NCBI GenBank assembly: GCA_946006895.1
Contig: CAMFZO010000004.1
Coordinates: 1 to 30,083, forward strand
Reading direction: 5' to 3'
Length of the DNA stretch: 30,083 bases
DNA from: an uncultured Clostridia bacterium
GTDB taxonomy: Bacteria; Bacillota; Clostridia; Oscillospirales; Oscillospiraceae
Below, piece by piece: positions 1 through 6,720 of this stretch. Position numbers and translations under genes: made by a program. The notes under the pieces are model-generated. The model was not told the DNA's origin. It did not search any database and worked only from the letters and a program-made list of their open reading frames with translations. Within the stretch, counting starts at the first letter, position 1, and each line of letters begins with the position of its first letter.

Positions 1-316
1 GCACCGTGGGGCCGGCGCAGATAGCCGCCGCATAGCCGCCGTCTTCGTAGACCCGGATGACCGCTTTTTTCACCGTTTCACTTTTCTGAATGGACGCAAC
101 GCCGCCCAGTCCGCCGGGCAGCACCAGCATTTCCGCTTTCGTCAGGTCCGTTTCCTCCGCGGCGCAGTCGGCGCAGACAGTGATGCCGTGGCCGCCGGTG
201 ATCTCCCGGCCGCCAATACCTGCGAAACGGGCATCAACGCCCGCTCTGCGCAGCAGGTCGCAGGGGACGATGGCTTCCGTTTCCTCGAAGCCCTCACCTA
301 AAATGATGTAGACCAT
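1..316 (-). CDS. DJ-1/PfpI family protein (3' end beyond window)
   Basis: The reading frame starts at ATG 316 and runs off the left edge, so only the first 105 residues are visible. It begins MVYIILGEGFEETEAI, the usual opening of DJ-1/ThiJ/PfpI proteins, with the conserved acidic residue near position 14. Residues 66-71 read LPGGLG, and the nucleophile elbow AAICAGP places the reactive cysteine at about residue 100. Members are small cytosolic proteins linked to protein or metabolite deglycation, chaperone or stress functions; the exact activity cannot be told here. The start lies 3 bases after the stop of the thymidylate-kinase-like gene, and its GGAGG ribosome site sits inside that gene's last codons, so translation is probably coupled. 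It is the third gene of a leftward operon. Family assignment is firm; function is open. Confidence 0.88.
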   Translation of the reverse strand, partial: MVYIILGEGFEETEAIVPCDLLRRAGVDARFAGIGGREITGGHGITVCADCAAEETDLTKAEMLVLPGGLGGVASIQKSETVKKAVIRVYEDGGYAAAICAGPTV

Positions 317-319
317 ACT

Positions 320-988
320 TTATCCCTCCAGACAGGTGCGGACCAGCTCAAAGATCTCGTTGTGGATGTCCTCGATGGAACGCATTTTTCCGTCGCGGGC
401 ACAGTTGATGATGGTCCAGCCGTAGTATTTCGCCGCCTCCAATCCGGTCTTGCGGCAAAGGCGCAGATAGTCCATGTTTTGCTCATGGATGTCCGCGTGG
501 GTATGGGTGTCATATTCCCGGCGGCGGAGCATCTGACCGGTCAGCTCCGTCGGCACATCCAAATATATGACGATATCCGGCTCGGGAAGTTCCATATGAT
601 GGTATTCAAAATCGTAAAGCCAGCGGAAGAACTCCTCCCGGGTCTCATCCGGCTCCTTGGAGGCCTGATGGACGGCGTTGGAGGTGGTGTACCGGTCGGA
701 GAGCATCAGACCGCCGTTTTGATAGTATTCCCGCCAGACCTTGCGGTATGACGCATAGCGGTCCACGGCGTAAAAAGTGGAGGCCGCATAGGCATTGACG
801 TCCGACGGACGGGCACCGAACTCGCCGCCCAGATACATACGGATCAGCGCCGACGACGGCTCGGAATACTGCGGGAACACCATGGTGCGGAAGTCCACCT
901 GCATGGTCTGCAGCCGTTTGGTCAGGAGTGAAAACTGCGTCGATTTTCCGGAGCCGTCCGTTCCCTCAAACACAATCAGCTTTCCCAT
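320..988 (-). CDS. tmk: Thymidylate kinase-like protein (dTMP kinase family)
   Basis: A 222-residue P-loop kinase of normal Tmk length. The Walker A loop GTDGSGKST lies at about residues 9-17, followed by a DRYASY stretch, the LSDRYTTSNAVHQ segment typical of the nucleoside-binding DR(Y/F) motif, and YLDVP before the LID region (RRREYDTHTHADIHE). The expected reaction is ATP-dependent conversion of dTMP to dTDP in the cytosol. I chose ATG 988 because AAAGGGG lies 7 bases upstream. ATG 994 overlaps the upstream stop but leaves no room for that ribosome site. It is the second gene of the leftward operon, after the WecG/TagA glycosyltransferase and before the DJ-1 gene. Many Clostridia carry two Tmk-like proteins, so this may not be the only dTMP kinase; the symbol is therefore tentative. 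Confidence 0.85.
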   Translation of the reverse strand: MGKLIVFEGTDGSGKSTQFSLLTKRLQTMQVDFRTMVFPQYSEPSSALIRMYLGGEFGARPSDVNAYAASTFYAVDRYASYRKVWREYYQNGGLMLSDRYTTSNAVHQASKEPDETREEFFRWLYDFEYHHMELPEPDIVIYLDVPTELTGQMLRRREYDTHTHADIHEQNMDYLRLCRKTGLEAAKYYGWTIINCARDGKMRSIEDIHNEIFELVRTCLEG

Positions 989-990
989 GT

Positions 991-1713
991 TCATTCCCCT
1001 TTCATTCTCTTTTTCAGCGCGGCAAAAACAAATTTCGGCAGGCGCAGCATACGGCCAAAGCGGCGCGGCTCCCTGATGAGGCGGTAGAGCCATTCCAGTT
1101 GGAGGCGGATCATCCACCGGGGCGCACGCTTCACCGTTCCGGCAATGCCGTCCAGGGTGCCGCCCAGACCCGCCATAAGACGGACATTCAGTTTCGCTCT
1201 GTGGCGGTACATGAAGTATTCCTGCTTCGGCGCACCGAGGCAGACATAAAGGGCATCGGCATTGGCCTCGTTGATCTTCCTTACGACCTCGTCCTCGTCC
1301 CGGAAATAGCCGTCAGTCATGCCGCAGATGCAGAGGTCCGGATGCTTCTGCAGCATCTTTTCCGCCGCCAATTCCGCGACACCGGGCTTACTGCCCAAAA
1401 GATAGAGGCGGCTGCCCAGCTCCTCATAGACCGGGAGCATATTCTGGGCAAACTCGATGCCGGCCACCTTCTGCTTCAGAGGCGTCTTCAGGATCTTCGC
1501 TCCCAAAACCACTCCTGCGCCGTCGGGAAGCACCAGGTCCGCCTCGTTCAGCACCCGGCGGAATTCCTCATCGTGGAGGGCCTCATAGGCCATTTCCGCG
1601 TTGGGCGTGACCACATAGGCGCACTTGTCGCCAGTCAGCAGCTCACGGCCCCGTGCCAGAGCTTCGGCCATGGTGAGATTGTCATATTGCACACCCAAAA
1701 CATCCGTTTTCAT
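991..1713 (-). CDS. WecG/TagA/CpsF family glycosyltransferase (GT26)
   Basis: About 240 residues, the usual size for GT26. Landmarks in order: TPNAEMAYEAL near residue 35, LVLPDGAGVVLGAKIL near 60, LGAPKQEYFM near 160, AGLGGTLDGIAGTVKRAP near 185, and the basic C-terminal tail with WLYRLIREPRRFGR. Enzymes of this family transfer N-acetylmannosaminyl (TagA) or related sugars to a lipid-linked acceptor at the inner face of the membrane, in wall teichoic acid or surface polysaccharide synthesis. The acceptor here is unknown because no partner wall genes are in view. ATG 1713 is preferred to ATG 1719: the GGAAGAGG ribosome site is 7 bases from the former and 1 from the latter. First gene of the operon, behind a good sigma-A promoter. 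Its TGA lies directly next to the kinase gene. Confidence 0.9.
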   Translation of the reverse strand: MKTDVLGVQYDNLTMAEALARGRELLTGDKCAYVVTPNAEMAYEALHDEEFRRVLNEADLVLPDGAGVVLGAKILKTPLKQKVAGIEFAQNMLPVYEELGSRLYLLGSKPGVAELAAEKMLQKHPDLCICGMTDGYFRDEDEVVRKINEANADALYVCLGAPKQEYFMYRHRAKLNVRLMAGLGGTLDGIAGTVKRAPRWMIRLQLEWLYRLIREPRRFGRMLRLPKFVFAALKKRMKGE

Positions 1714-1744
1714 GCGCATACCTCTTCCATTTTATTCTTATCAC

Positions 1745-1773
1745 ATTTTATCACATATTTTTTGCTTTGTCTA
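1745..1773 (-). promoter_or_regulatory. Sigma-A promoter of the glycosyltransferase-tmk-DJ-1 operon
   Basis: Read on the minus strand, a -35 TAGACA (1773-1768) and a -10 TAAAAT (1750-1745) are separated by exactly 17 bases, about 30 bases before the gene start. Each hexamer matches the consensus at five of six positions. Confidence 0.7.
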
Positions 1774-1782
1774 TGCCTCATT

Positions 1783-1810
1783 TCACATTCTGCTTCCGGC
1801 GGCATACTAT
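1783..1810 (+). promoter_or_regulatory. Sigma-E-like promoter candidate
   Basis: TCACATT (1783-1789), 13 bases, then CATACTAT (1803-1810). This resembles the mother-cell sigma-E consensus (KMATATT, about 14 bases, CATACANT), each box with one mismatch. It lies about 50 bases upstream of the Cys-tailed protein gene. The consensus is established knowledge from Bacillus; its use here is inference. Confidence 0.4.
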
Positions 1811-1861
1811 GTTGTGAAAGCACTTTTTTGCTTAATCGTTCCATCAGGAGGTAGTTTTATC

Positions 1862-2686
1862 ATGCCGGAAAACACCATTGAGCCCACTGGCGGCGTTGAC
1901 GCAAGCCGGCAGGTCTGTGTCCATACCCGCCAAATCACCGACAGTTGTCTGGATAAAGACTGCGTGGAGGACCTGCGGGTCTATCTGACCCAGCAGTCCC
2001 AGGCGGCTCTGGACAATTCCACCAATGTCAAGACCCGCTGCGCCGAGCTGCTGTTTGCCAACGTCTGTGTGGAGCCGCTGCACTACAAGGCAGGCTTCTA
2101 CGCCGTCGATCTGACCTTCTACTACCGGATCATCGGCGACGCTATTTTGTGCGGCACCCGCCCCACCACCATCACCGGTATCGCCATCTTTGCCAAACGG
2201 GTGGTCCTCTACGGAGGCCACGGCCGCGCCAAGATCTTTACCGGCTCCGACACCATGCCCACTGGTGACCTGCTCCAGCACCGTGATATGCCCGAGGCCG
2301 TTCTGGAGGCGCTGGACCCGATGATCCTGTCGGCCAAAGTCCGGGAGGTCTGCGAGTGCCACCGCGGGGAAACGGAGCTGGCGGACATTCCCGCCTGCAT
2401 CGCCGAAAGCTTCGGGGAGCCGCTGGTCATGACCGGGGAATCCAAGCGCCTCTATGTGACCATCGGCCAGTTCTCCACCGTCCGTCTGGAGCGGGAAACC
2501 CAACTGACCCTGCCGGTGTGCGAGTATTGCGCGCCCACCCGGGAATGCTGCGACGAGGAATGCTGCGAGGAGGATCCCTGCGAGATGTTCAGCCGCATTG
2601 ACTTCCCTATGCGGGCATTTTTCCCGGAAAGCCGCGGCGCCCACTGCAAGGAGGAACACACGGAGCCCCAGAGCTGCGGCTGCTGA
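1862..2686 (+). CDS. Cys-tailed protein, possible sporulation protein (unrecognised family)
   Basis: A 274-residue soluble-looking protein without signal peptide or membrane segment. I do not recognise the family with certainty. The body (residues 10-220) opens with a QVCVHTRQITDSCLDKDCVE segment and has alternating beta-rich stretches such as AGFYAVDLTFYYRI. These faintly recall SPOCS/DUF3794-type spore coat and sporulation proteins; that is a guess. The C-terminal tail is strikingly cysteine-rich: ten cysteines in the last 60 residues, including CEYC, ECCDEECCEEDPC and a terminal CGC, suggesting metal binding or disulfide cross-linking. Start ATG 1862 has AGGAGG 9 bases upstream. It stands alone, diverges from the glycosyltransferase operon and ends at a strong terminator. 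A sigma-E-like promoter upstream favours mother-cell expression. Codon use matches its neighbours. Confidence 0.75.
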   Translation: MPENTIEPTGGVDASRQVCVHTRQITDSCLDKDCVEDLRVYLTQQSQAALDNSTNVKTRCAELLFANVCVEPLHYKAGFYAVDLTFYYRIIGDAILCGTRPTTITGIAIFAKRVVLYGGHGRAKIFTGSDTMPTGDLLQHRDMPEAVLEALDPMILSAKVREVCECHRGETELADIPACIAESFGEPLVMTGESKRLYVTIGQFSTVRLERETQLTLPVCEYCAPTRECCDEECCEEDPCEMFSRIDFPMRAFFPESRGAHCKEEHTEPQSCGC

Positions 2687-2724
2687 ACTATTCTATGCGG
2701 CCCGGGGTCGTCCGAAAGACAGAA

Positions 2725-2757
2725 AAAAGAGGCTGTCACGCACAGCCTCTTTTATTG
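2725..2757 (+). terminator. Intrinsic terminator
   Basis: A perfect 12-bp stem (AAAAGAGGCTGT / ACAGCCTCTTTT, 2725-2736 with 2742-2753), a 5-base loop, then ATTG TTTT. It ends the Cys-tailed protein transcript. The right arm recurs in part at 2763-2774 (CACACAGCCTCTT), which may be a decayed copy or serve the opposing IclR transcript. Confidence 0.85.
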
Positions 2758-2786
2758 TTTTCGCACACAGCCTCTTGATTTGCAAT

Positions 2787-3554
2787 TCAGGGATGCTGCT
2801 GCAGATTCGCCGTGACGGCGGCAGCCGCCGAGAGAACGGCCCGCTTCATGGCATCAAACCGCTCCCCGCTCTGGGCCGCCATACAGATGACGCCAATGGC
2901 GTAGCGGCACTCCCCTGCCGCGTCGAAGATAGGCGCAGCTACGGATTTCAGCCCCAGCTTGTATTCCTCATGCTCCTCCGCAAAGCCCGCCTGACGGATG
3001 GCCTCCAGGGAGGATAGCAGCTTTTCCGCCGAGGTGAGCGTATGCTCTGTAAAGGTAGCCAGAGGCTGCTTATGGAGCAGGCGTTCGGCGGTGTAGCCGG
3101 GCAGGTTGGCCAGTATGACCTTTCCCTGGGAGGTACAGTGCAGCGGCAGCCGCGTTCCCACCTCGGAGACGATGCGGAAGCCCACGTGGGGTTCCTCGCA
3201 GACGGTCAGGATCAGCTCGTCGCCGGAAAGCCGCGCCAGATAGGCTGACTCCCCCACCTCGTCAACGATTCTCTGCAAATAGGGGCCGCAGAGCTCCGGC
3301 ACGCCCCAGCTCTGATTAACGGCACTGCCAAGCTCAAAAAGGTGATAGCCAAGTCGGTACTTGCCGTCGCCGGCATTCTGCTCTAAAACGCCCGAATCCA
3401 GCATGGACGCGAGCAGGCCATGGATCGTGCTCTTGGCCCATCCGGTTTTGGCCTCCAGTTCCCGCAAAGACAGAGGCCGCCGCTCCTGCCAAAAGCAGTC
3501 CAGCAGCACGATGGCCTTTTCAATGGCGTGGACACGCCTTCCGCGCGTTTCCAT
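2787..3554 (-). CDS. IclR family transcriptional regulator
   Basis: A 255-residue protein of standard IclR size. Residues 8-70 form the N-terminal winged helix (VHAIEKAIVLLDCF, then LRELEAKTGWAKSTIHGLLASM). Residues 80-250 form the effector domain with the hallmark LHCTSQGKVILANLP and a C-terminal AAPIFDAAGECRYAIGV strand. IclR proteins bind a small acid or other metabolite and repress or activate catabolic genes. ATG 3554 is chosen because GAGGTGA lies just upstream; an in-frame ATG at 3620 would overlap selD. It is the last gene of the yqeC-yqeB-selD operon, 22 bases after selD, so it is made together with the selenium/molybdenum maturation genes. A likely target is a purine, xanthine or nicotinate catabolic operon using such hydroxylases, but no such gene is in view. 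Confidence 0.9.
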   Translation of the reverse strand: METRGRRVHAIEKAIVLLDCFWQERRPLSLRELEAKTGWAKSTIHGLLASMLDSGVLEQNAGDGKYRLGYHLFELGSAVNQSWGVPELCGPYLQRIVDEVGESAYLARLSGDELILTVCEEPHVGFRIVSEVGTRLPLHCTSQGKVILANLPGYTAERLLHKQPLATFTEHTLTSAEKLLSSLEAIRQAGFAEEHEEYKLGLKSVAAPIFDAAGECRYAIGVICMAAQSGERFDAMKRAVLSAAAAVTANLQQHP

Positions 3555-3576
3555 AGAAGTCACCTCACAGGTAGAA

Positions 3577-4611
3577 TTATTGCAGGAAAATCCGTTTCCC
3601 GCCGCCGTAGGGCCGGACATAGCCGATCCTCTGAGCTGATGGGACGGCGGTCTTCAATTCTTCATACATTACGTCGGCGTCCTCCGGGTCCACGGCGATG
3701 AGCAGGCCGCCGGAGGTCTGGGGATCATAGAGAATATCCTGCACCGCCAGCGGAACATTACCTGCATCCACCCAGCTTTCCGCGAAGTGGCGGTTGCGGT
3801 ACATCCCCGCAGGCAAAATGCCCATCTCCGCCAGTTCCCGCGCTTCGGGCACAAAGTCCACGGCGGCGGTATCAATGACCAGCTCCATGTCGCTGCCCTG
3901 GGCCATTTCCAGACCGTGGCCCATGAGACTGAAGCCCGTCACATCGGTACAGGCGTGGACACGGTATTTGACCATTACATCCCGTGCGCCCTTATTCAGG
4001 GTCGTCATGAGTTTTTTGGCATACGCCATGGTTTCATCGGAAGCCAGGTCCGCCTTTGCCGCCGTCGTCAGGATGCCGATGCCCAGGGGTTTGGTCAGAA
4101 ACAACACGTCCCCGGCCTTGGCGCCGCAGTTTTTCAGCAGCTTGTCCGGGTGGACAAAACCCGTCACCGCAAGGCCGTACTTCGGCTCCTCGTCCAGGAT
4201 GCTGTGACCGCCGGTGATGATGGCACCGGCTTCATAGACCTTGTCATAGCCGCCCCGCAGCAGCGCATGAACCGCCTCCTTGGGCAGGTTTTCCGGCACC
4301 GCCATGATATTCAGCGCCAGCTTTGGCTCACCGCCCATGGCGTAGACGTCCGACAGGGCGTTGGTGGCGGCAATCTGTCCGAAAGTATAAGGGTCGTCGT
4401 CGATGGGCGGGAAAAAGTCCACCGTCTGGACCAGGGCAAGCTCCTCCGTCACCTTGTAGACCGAAGCGTCGTCTGACTTGTCAAATCCCACCAGCAGATT
4501 GGGATCCTCATGGACCCGGATGCCGTCCAGGAGCTTGGCAAGGACGCCCGCTCCCACCTTTGCGCCGCAGCCGGCGCATTTCGCCAGTTTTGTCAGCTTA
4601 ATATCTTCCAT
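3577..4611 (-). CDS. selD: Selenide, water dikinase (selenophosphate synthase)
   Basis: A 344-residue SelD. It makes selenophosphate from selenide and ATP, the selenium donor for selenocysteine, selenouridine and the selenium centre of Mo hydroxylases. The N-terminal glycine-rich loop reads KCAGCGAKVGAG, giving the catalytic Cys15 and Lys18. The enzyme is the cysteine form, with no in-frame TGA for selenocysteine. Further family marks are TVDFFPPIDDDPYTFGQIAA near residue 64, NALSDVYAMGG near 85, VTDVTGFSLMGHG near 220 and DPQTSGGLL near 300. The ribosome site GGAGGG overlaps the yqeB end and ATG 4611 lies 2 bases after the yqeB stop, so translation is coupled. Its place between yqeB and IclR ties it to selenium-dependent molybdenum hydroxylases rather than only to selenoprotein synthesis. 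Confidence 0.96.
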   Translation of the reverse strand: MEDIKLTKLAKCAGCGAKVGAGVLAKLLDGIRVHEDPNLLVGFDKSDDASVYKVTEELALVQTVDFFPPIDDDPYTFGQIAATNALSDVYAMGGEPKLALNIMAVPENLPKEAVHALLRGGYDKVYEAGAIITGGHSILDEEPKYGLAVTGFVHPDKLLKNCGAKAGDVLFLTKPLGIGILTTAAKADLASDETMAYAKKLMTTLNKGARDVMVKYRVHACTDVTGFSLMGHGLEMAQGSDMELVIDTAAVDFVPEARELAEMGILPAGMYRNRHFAESWVDAGNVPLAVQDILYDPQTSGGLLIAVDPEDADVMYEELKTAVPSAQRIGYVRPYGGGKRIFLQ

Positions 4612-4613
4612 TT

Positions 4614-5399
4614 TTATCCCTCCGAAAACCGCAGTATCGCTTCCAGTACGCCGCCTCCGATGGCAAGGGCCTTGTCGGAGACCAGTTGACAGTAGGACAC
4701 CTCTCCCCGCGGATCCACATCGCCTGCCTTCATGCCACGGTGGACAGGCGTTCCGTCGGCAAGAAGCCCCCGCAGAACGCCGGAAATCTGACAGCGCATC
4801 GGCTCCGTTCCCACGTAGCCAGCGATCTCGTTTTGCTCCACCATGTCGCCGATCTCCAGCCTCTGGCGGAAAATACCGTCGGCGGGTGCCCGCAGGACCC
4901 GCTCTCCCGCAAAGCCCCCGATAAGCCCGGGAATGTTGGTGTTGGGAATGGGCGACCCCTCGGTGATAACCCTGCCCAGGGTATGGCCGCGCATGGTCTC
5001 CACGCAGGCGTGGCAGTCGATCCCCGCCGTGAAGCCCGGACCTACGCCGATGACGCAGGGTGCGTCGGTGATCTTCGTGCCCAGATTCCGCTTGGCCAGG
5101 ATGGCGTCCACCACCGCGTCAGGCCGCAGTACAGCGATACAGGCCGCCTCCGGGTCTGCCAGAACAGGGATCTTTTTCTCTTTCAGGATCGAAACCGCCG
5201 CCTCGGGCGTTTCGGCAAATGCCGCCGTCACATCCTCCACGGCCATGGTTCCAAAGAGGATCGCCTGAGAAAAGCAGACGGTCCGCCGGATGGCGGTGGG
5301 ACGCGGGAGGTCCGTCATAATGACCTCCATTTTCGCGTGGAACAGGCGCAGGGCAATGCCGGAGGCCAGATCCCCCGCGCCCCGGATCAATACACGCAT
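4614..5399 (-). CDS. yqeB: Selenium-dependent molybdenum hydroxylase maturation protein YqeB
   Basis: A 261-residue protein of the EF2563/YqeB family. It starts MRVLIRGAGDLASGIALRL, a Rossmann-type GxGxxxSG loop at residues 7-14. Later come VIGVGPGFTAGIDCHACVET, RGHTLGRVI, NTNIPGLIGGFAGERVLRAP and IGGGVLEAI, all typical of the family. YqeB genes track with selD and with selenium-dependent xanthine/purine hydroxylases. The protein is thought to help place the labile selenium in the Mo cofactor, but its chemistry is not settled. ATG 5399 overlaps the yqeC end by 13 bases; AGGAGA is 6 bases upstream. Cytosolic, second gene of the operon. Confidence 0.93.
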   Translation of the reverse strand: MRVLIRGAGDLASGIALRLFHAKMEVIMTDLPRPTAIRRTVCFSQAILFGTMAVEDVTAAFAETPEAAVSILKEKKIPVLADPEAACIAVLRPDAVVDAILAKRNLGTKITDAPCVIGVGPGFTAGIDCHACVETMRGHTLGRVITEGSPIPNTNIPGLIGGFAGERVLRAPADGIFRQRLEIGDMVEQNEIAGYVGTEPMRCQISGVLRGLLADGTPVHRGMKAGDVDPRGEVSYCQLVSDKALAIGGGVLEAILRFSEG

Positions 5400-6028
5400 A
5401 ACAATTCTCCTTTTTGCAGCGACGCGATCACCACGGGGCAGTCCAGCAGCCGTGCCAGCTCCCGGGCCGCAGCAATTCGCTCCGGGCTGTCAGCCTGGTT
5501 GATGAGCACCCGGGTGTGCAGCGCCTCCTTGTTCAAAACCGCAGCGACCGCCGCCGGTGAAGCAGTGTCGCTGCCGGAAAGGGCCATGAACCGTTCCGGC
5601 CTGTGGACCTTCTCCGCCGCAGAGTGATCCAGGCCCGAGGCGCCCACCACGCAGATCACCTGACTTGCCTCGCTGGGAATCACCGGCTCATGGGAGGCAT
5701 GGGCCTTGAGGGGCCTGCCGGCAGAACCGTCCGCCTCCACCAAGACATAATCCGCCAGAGTCGTCAGCTCCCGGAAGCTCTGCTGCGGCGCGGACAGCTT
5801 GCCGTTTTCGCAGGGCGTTCCGACGCACAGAATACCACTGACTTTCCCCGCTGTCCGGGCAAATGGCAGGTCTGCGGGCTTAAAAATGTGCGTGGAAGTG
5901 GTAACGATGACGCTTCCGCGCCCCTCCAGCTCCCTGGCCAGACGGTAGAGCAGCGTGGTCTTCCCGCCGCCGCCGATGATGGCGGTGAGTCCGGGTCGGA
6001 CCTGTAATGCCTCTGCAAATTCGTTCAT
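5387..6028 (-). CDS. yqeC: Selenium-dependent hydroxylase accessory protein YqeC
   Basis: A 213-residue P-loop protein. The nucleotide loop IIGGGGKTTLLYRLARELE lies near residues 17-35. It is followed by VIVTTSTHIF, LVEADGSAGRPLKAH (metal/nucleotide contact region), EPVIPSEASQVICVVGASGLD and a C-terminal VLINQADSPE that resembles a GTPase base-recognition strand. YqeC is the partner of YqeB in organisms with selenium-dependent molybdenum hydroxylases and is related in layout to Mo-cofactor nucleotide-handling GTPases; the precise reaction is unknown. It is the first gene of the leftward yqeC-yqeB-selD-IclR operon. The promoter has an extended -10 covered by a ModE-box-like palindrome, and the ModE-like regulator diverges from it. 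Confidence 0.93.
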   Translation of the reverse strand: MNEFAEALQVRPGLTAIIGGGGKTTLLYRLARELEGRGSVIVTTSTHIFKPADLPFARTAGKVSGILCVGTPCENGKLSAPQQSFRELTTLADYVLVEADGSAGRPLKAHASHEPVIPSEASQVICVVGASGLDHSAAEKVHRPERFMALSGSDTASPAAVAAVLNKEALHTRVLINQADSPERIAAARELARLLDCPVVIASLQKGELLCVY

Positions 6029-6049
6029 GGCGAACTCCGTTCACAATTT

Positions 6050-6074
6050 CGTTATTCTTTAATTAAAATAACAC
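6050..6074. promoter_or_regulatory. ModE-box-like palindrome
   Basis: CGTTAT (6050-6055) and ATAACAC (6068-6074) are near-inverted arms around the AT core TTTAATTAAA. The half-site CGTTAT with a mirrored ATAAC(G) is the form of ModE operators known from enterobacteria. It covers the -10 hexamer of the yqeC promoter, so binding would block that promoter. The site is visible; its use by the adjacent ModE-like protein is inference. Confidence 0.45.
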
Positions 6075-6093
6075 AATCGGATTGCCGCGTCAA
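6065..6093 (-). promoter_or_regulatory. yqeC operon promoter
   Basis: On the minus strand TTGACG (6093-6088), 17 bases, then TGT-TATTTT (-10 at 6070-6065, with an extended TGn). It drives yqeC-yqeB-selD-IclR. Its -35 box lies 20 bases from the -35 box of the divergent regulator. Confidence 0.65.
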
Positions 6094-6113
6094 GGTGGTT
6101 TCCAATAAAAATA

Positions 6114-6143
6114 TTGACGGGAAAACGGGTTTTGTGCTATACT
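6114..6143 (+). promoter_or_regulatory. Promoter of the ModE-like gene, leaderless geometry
   Basis: TTGACG (6114-6119), 18 bases, TATACT (6138-6143). Only seven T/A bases separate the -10 from ATG 6150, so transcription should start at or next to the start codon. No Shine-Dalgarno sequence is present. Confidence 0.75.
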
Positions 6144-6149
6144 TTTTTT

Positions 6150-6497
6150 ATGGAAAAGAAATTCAGACCTGTACTGACCGTGCGGATCTTCGGGGAGGAC
6201 AAGTGCTTCGGTCCCGGCGTTGCGGAGCTGCTGCGCCGGGTGGAGCAGGAAAAGTCCCTCCGCGCCGCCGCCATCTCCATGGCCATGGCCTATTCCAAGG
6301 CCTGGACGGTCATCCGGAACTCCGAAGCCGAGCTGGGCTTCAAGCTGCTGATCTCCACCACCGGCGGCAAACACGGAGGAGGTGCTTCGCTTTCGCCAGA
6401 GGCCAAACAGTTACTCGCCGCCTACGATGGATTCTGTGCCAGACTGCGTTCCTGCGCCGCCGAGGAATTTGAACGCAGCTTTTTGGAGATACTGTAG
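6150..6497 (+). CDS. ModE-type winged-helix regulator without molybdate domain
   Basis: A 115-residue LysR/ModE-type winged helix. The order FRPVLTVRIFGEDKCFGPGVAELL, SLRAAAISMAMAYSKAWTVIR, AELGFKLLISTTGGKHGGGASLSPEA matches the ModE N-terminal DNA-binding domain, including the SYxxAW-type recognition helix and the GG(x)GGG wing. A C-terminal molybdate-binding (TOBE/MOP) domain is absent: the protein ends about 20 residues after the wing. It may sense nothing by itself, dimerise differently or rely on a partner. ATG 6150 is chosen because the promoter leaves no leader and homology begins here; ATG 6114 lies inside the -35 box. It is transcribed away from yqeC-yqeB-selD and probably regulates them and itself. 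A strong terminator follows. Confidence 0.88.
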   Translation: MEKKFRPVLTVRIFGEDKCFGPGVAELLRRVEQEKSLRAAAISMAMAYSKAWTVIRNSEAELGFKLLISTTGGKHGGGASLSPEAKQLLAAYDGFCARLRSCAAEEFERSFLEIL

Positions 6498-6505
6498 ACA
6501 CACGG

Positions 6506-6544
6506 CAACACGGACTGCGCCGGTCGCGGTCCGTGTTGTTTTTT
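6506..6544 (+). terminator. Intrinsic terminator after the ModE-like gene
   Basis: CAACACGGAC (6506-6515) pairs with GTCCGTGTTG (6529-6538), with extra GCG/CGC pairs inside, followed by six T (6539-6544). Confidence 0.9.
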
Positions 6545-6564
6545 GTGGCATATCACAGCTCATT

Positions 6565-6579
6565 TTTTCTGTCAGAAAA
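6565..6579. repeat. Small perfect palindrome upstream of murA
   Basis: TTTTCTG T CAGAAAA, 7-bp arms around one base, about 45 bases upstream of the murA -35 box. It could be an operator or be chance in an AT-rich stretch. Confidence 0.3.
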
Positions 6580-6621
6580 TCGGAAGTTTGACACTATCTG
6601 CAACCAATTTGTTATTTTCGC

Positions 6622-6650
6622 TTTACAATTTGGCTCTTTTATGTTATACT
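6622..6650 (+). promoter_or_regulatory. murA promoter
   Basis: TTTACA (6622-6627), 17 bases, TATACT (6645-6650) with an extended TG at 6642-6643. The leader is about 65 bases. Confidence 0.75.
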
Positions 6651-6720
6651 CTCCTTGCCTATATTTGGATTGCTAATCTTTTTCCGATTGGATATACTCC
6701 TAATGTGAAAGGGTATGTAT

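Noticed and set aside
928..1854. Plus-strand open frame opposite the glycosyltransferase
   Set aside because: Antisense shadow without motif, start signal or family resemblance.
2755..2775. Second terminator after the Cys-tailed protein gene
   Set aside because: Only the right arm of the terminator (CACACAGCCTCTT) is repeated; it has no partner arm of its own and no T-run.
4540..4611. Selenocysteine codon in selD
   Set aside because: The catalytic position is an ordinary cysteine codon; no in-frame TGA in the gene.
4686..5627. Plus-strand open frame opposite yqeB
   Set aside because: Shadow frame; the minus strand carries well recognised YqeB and YqeC.
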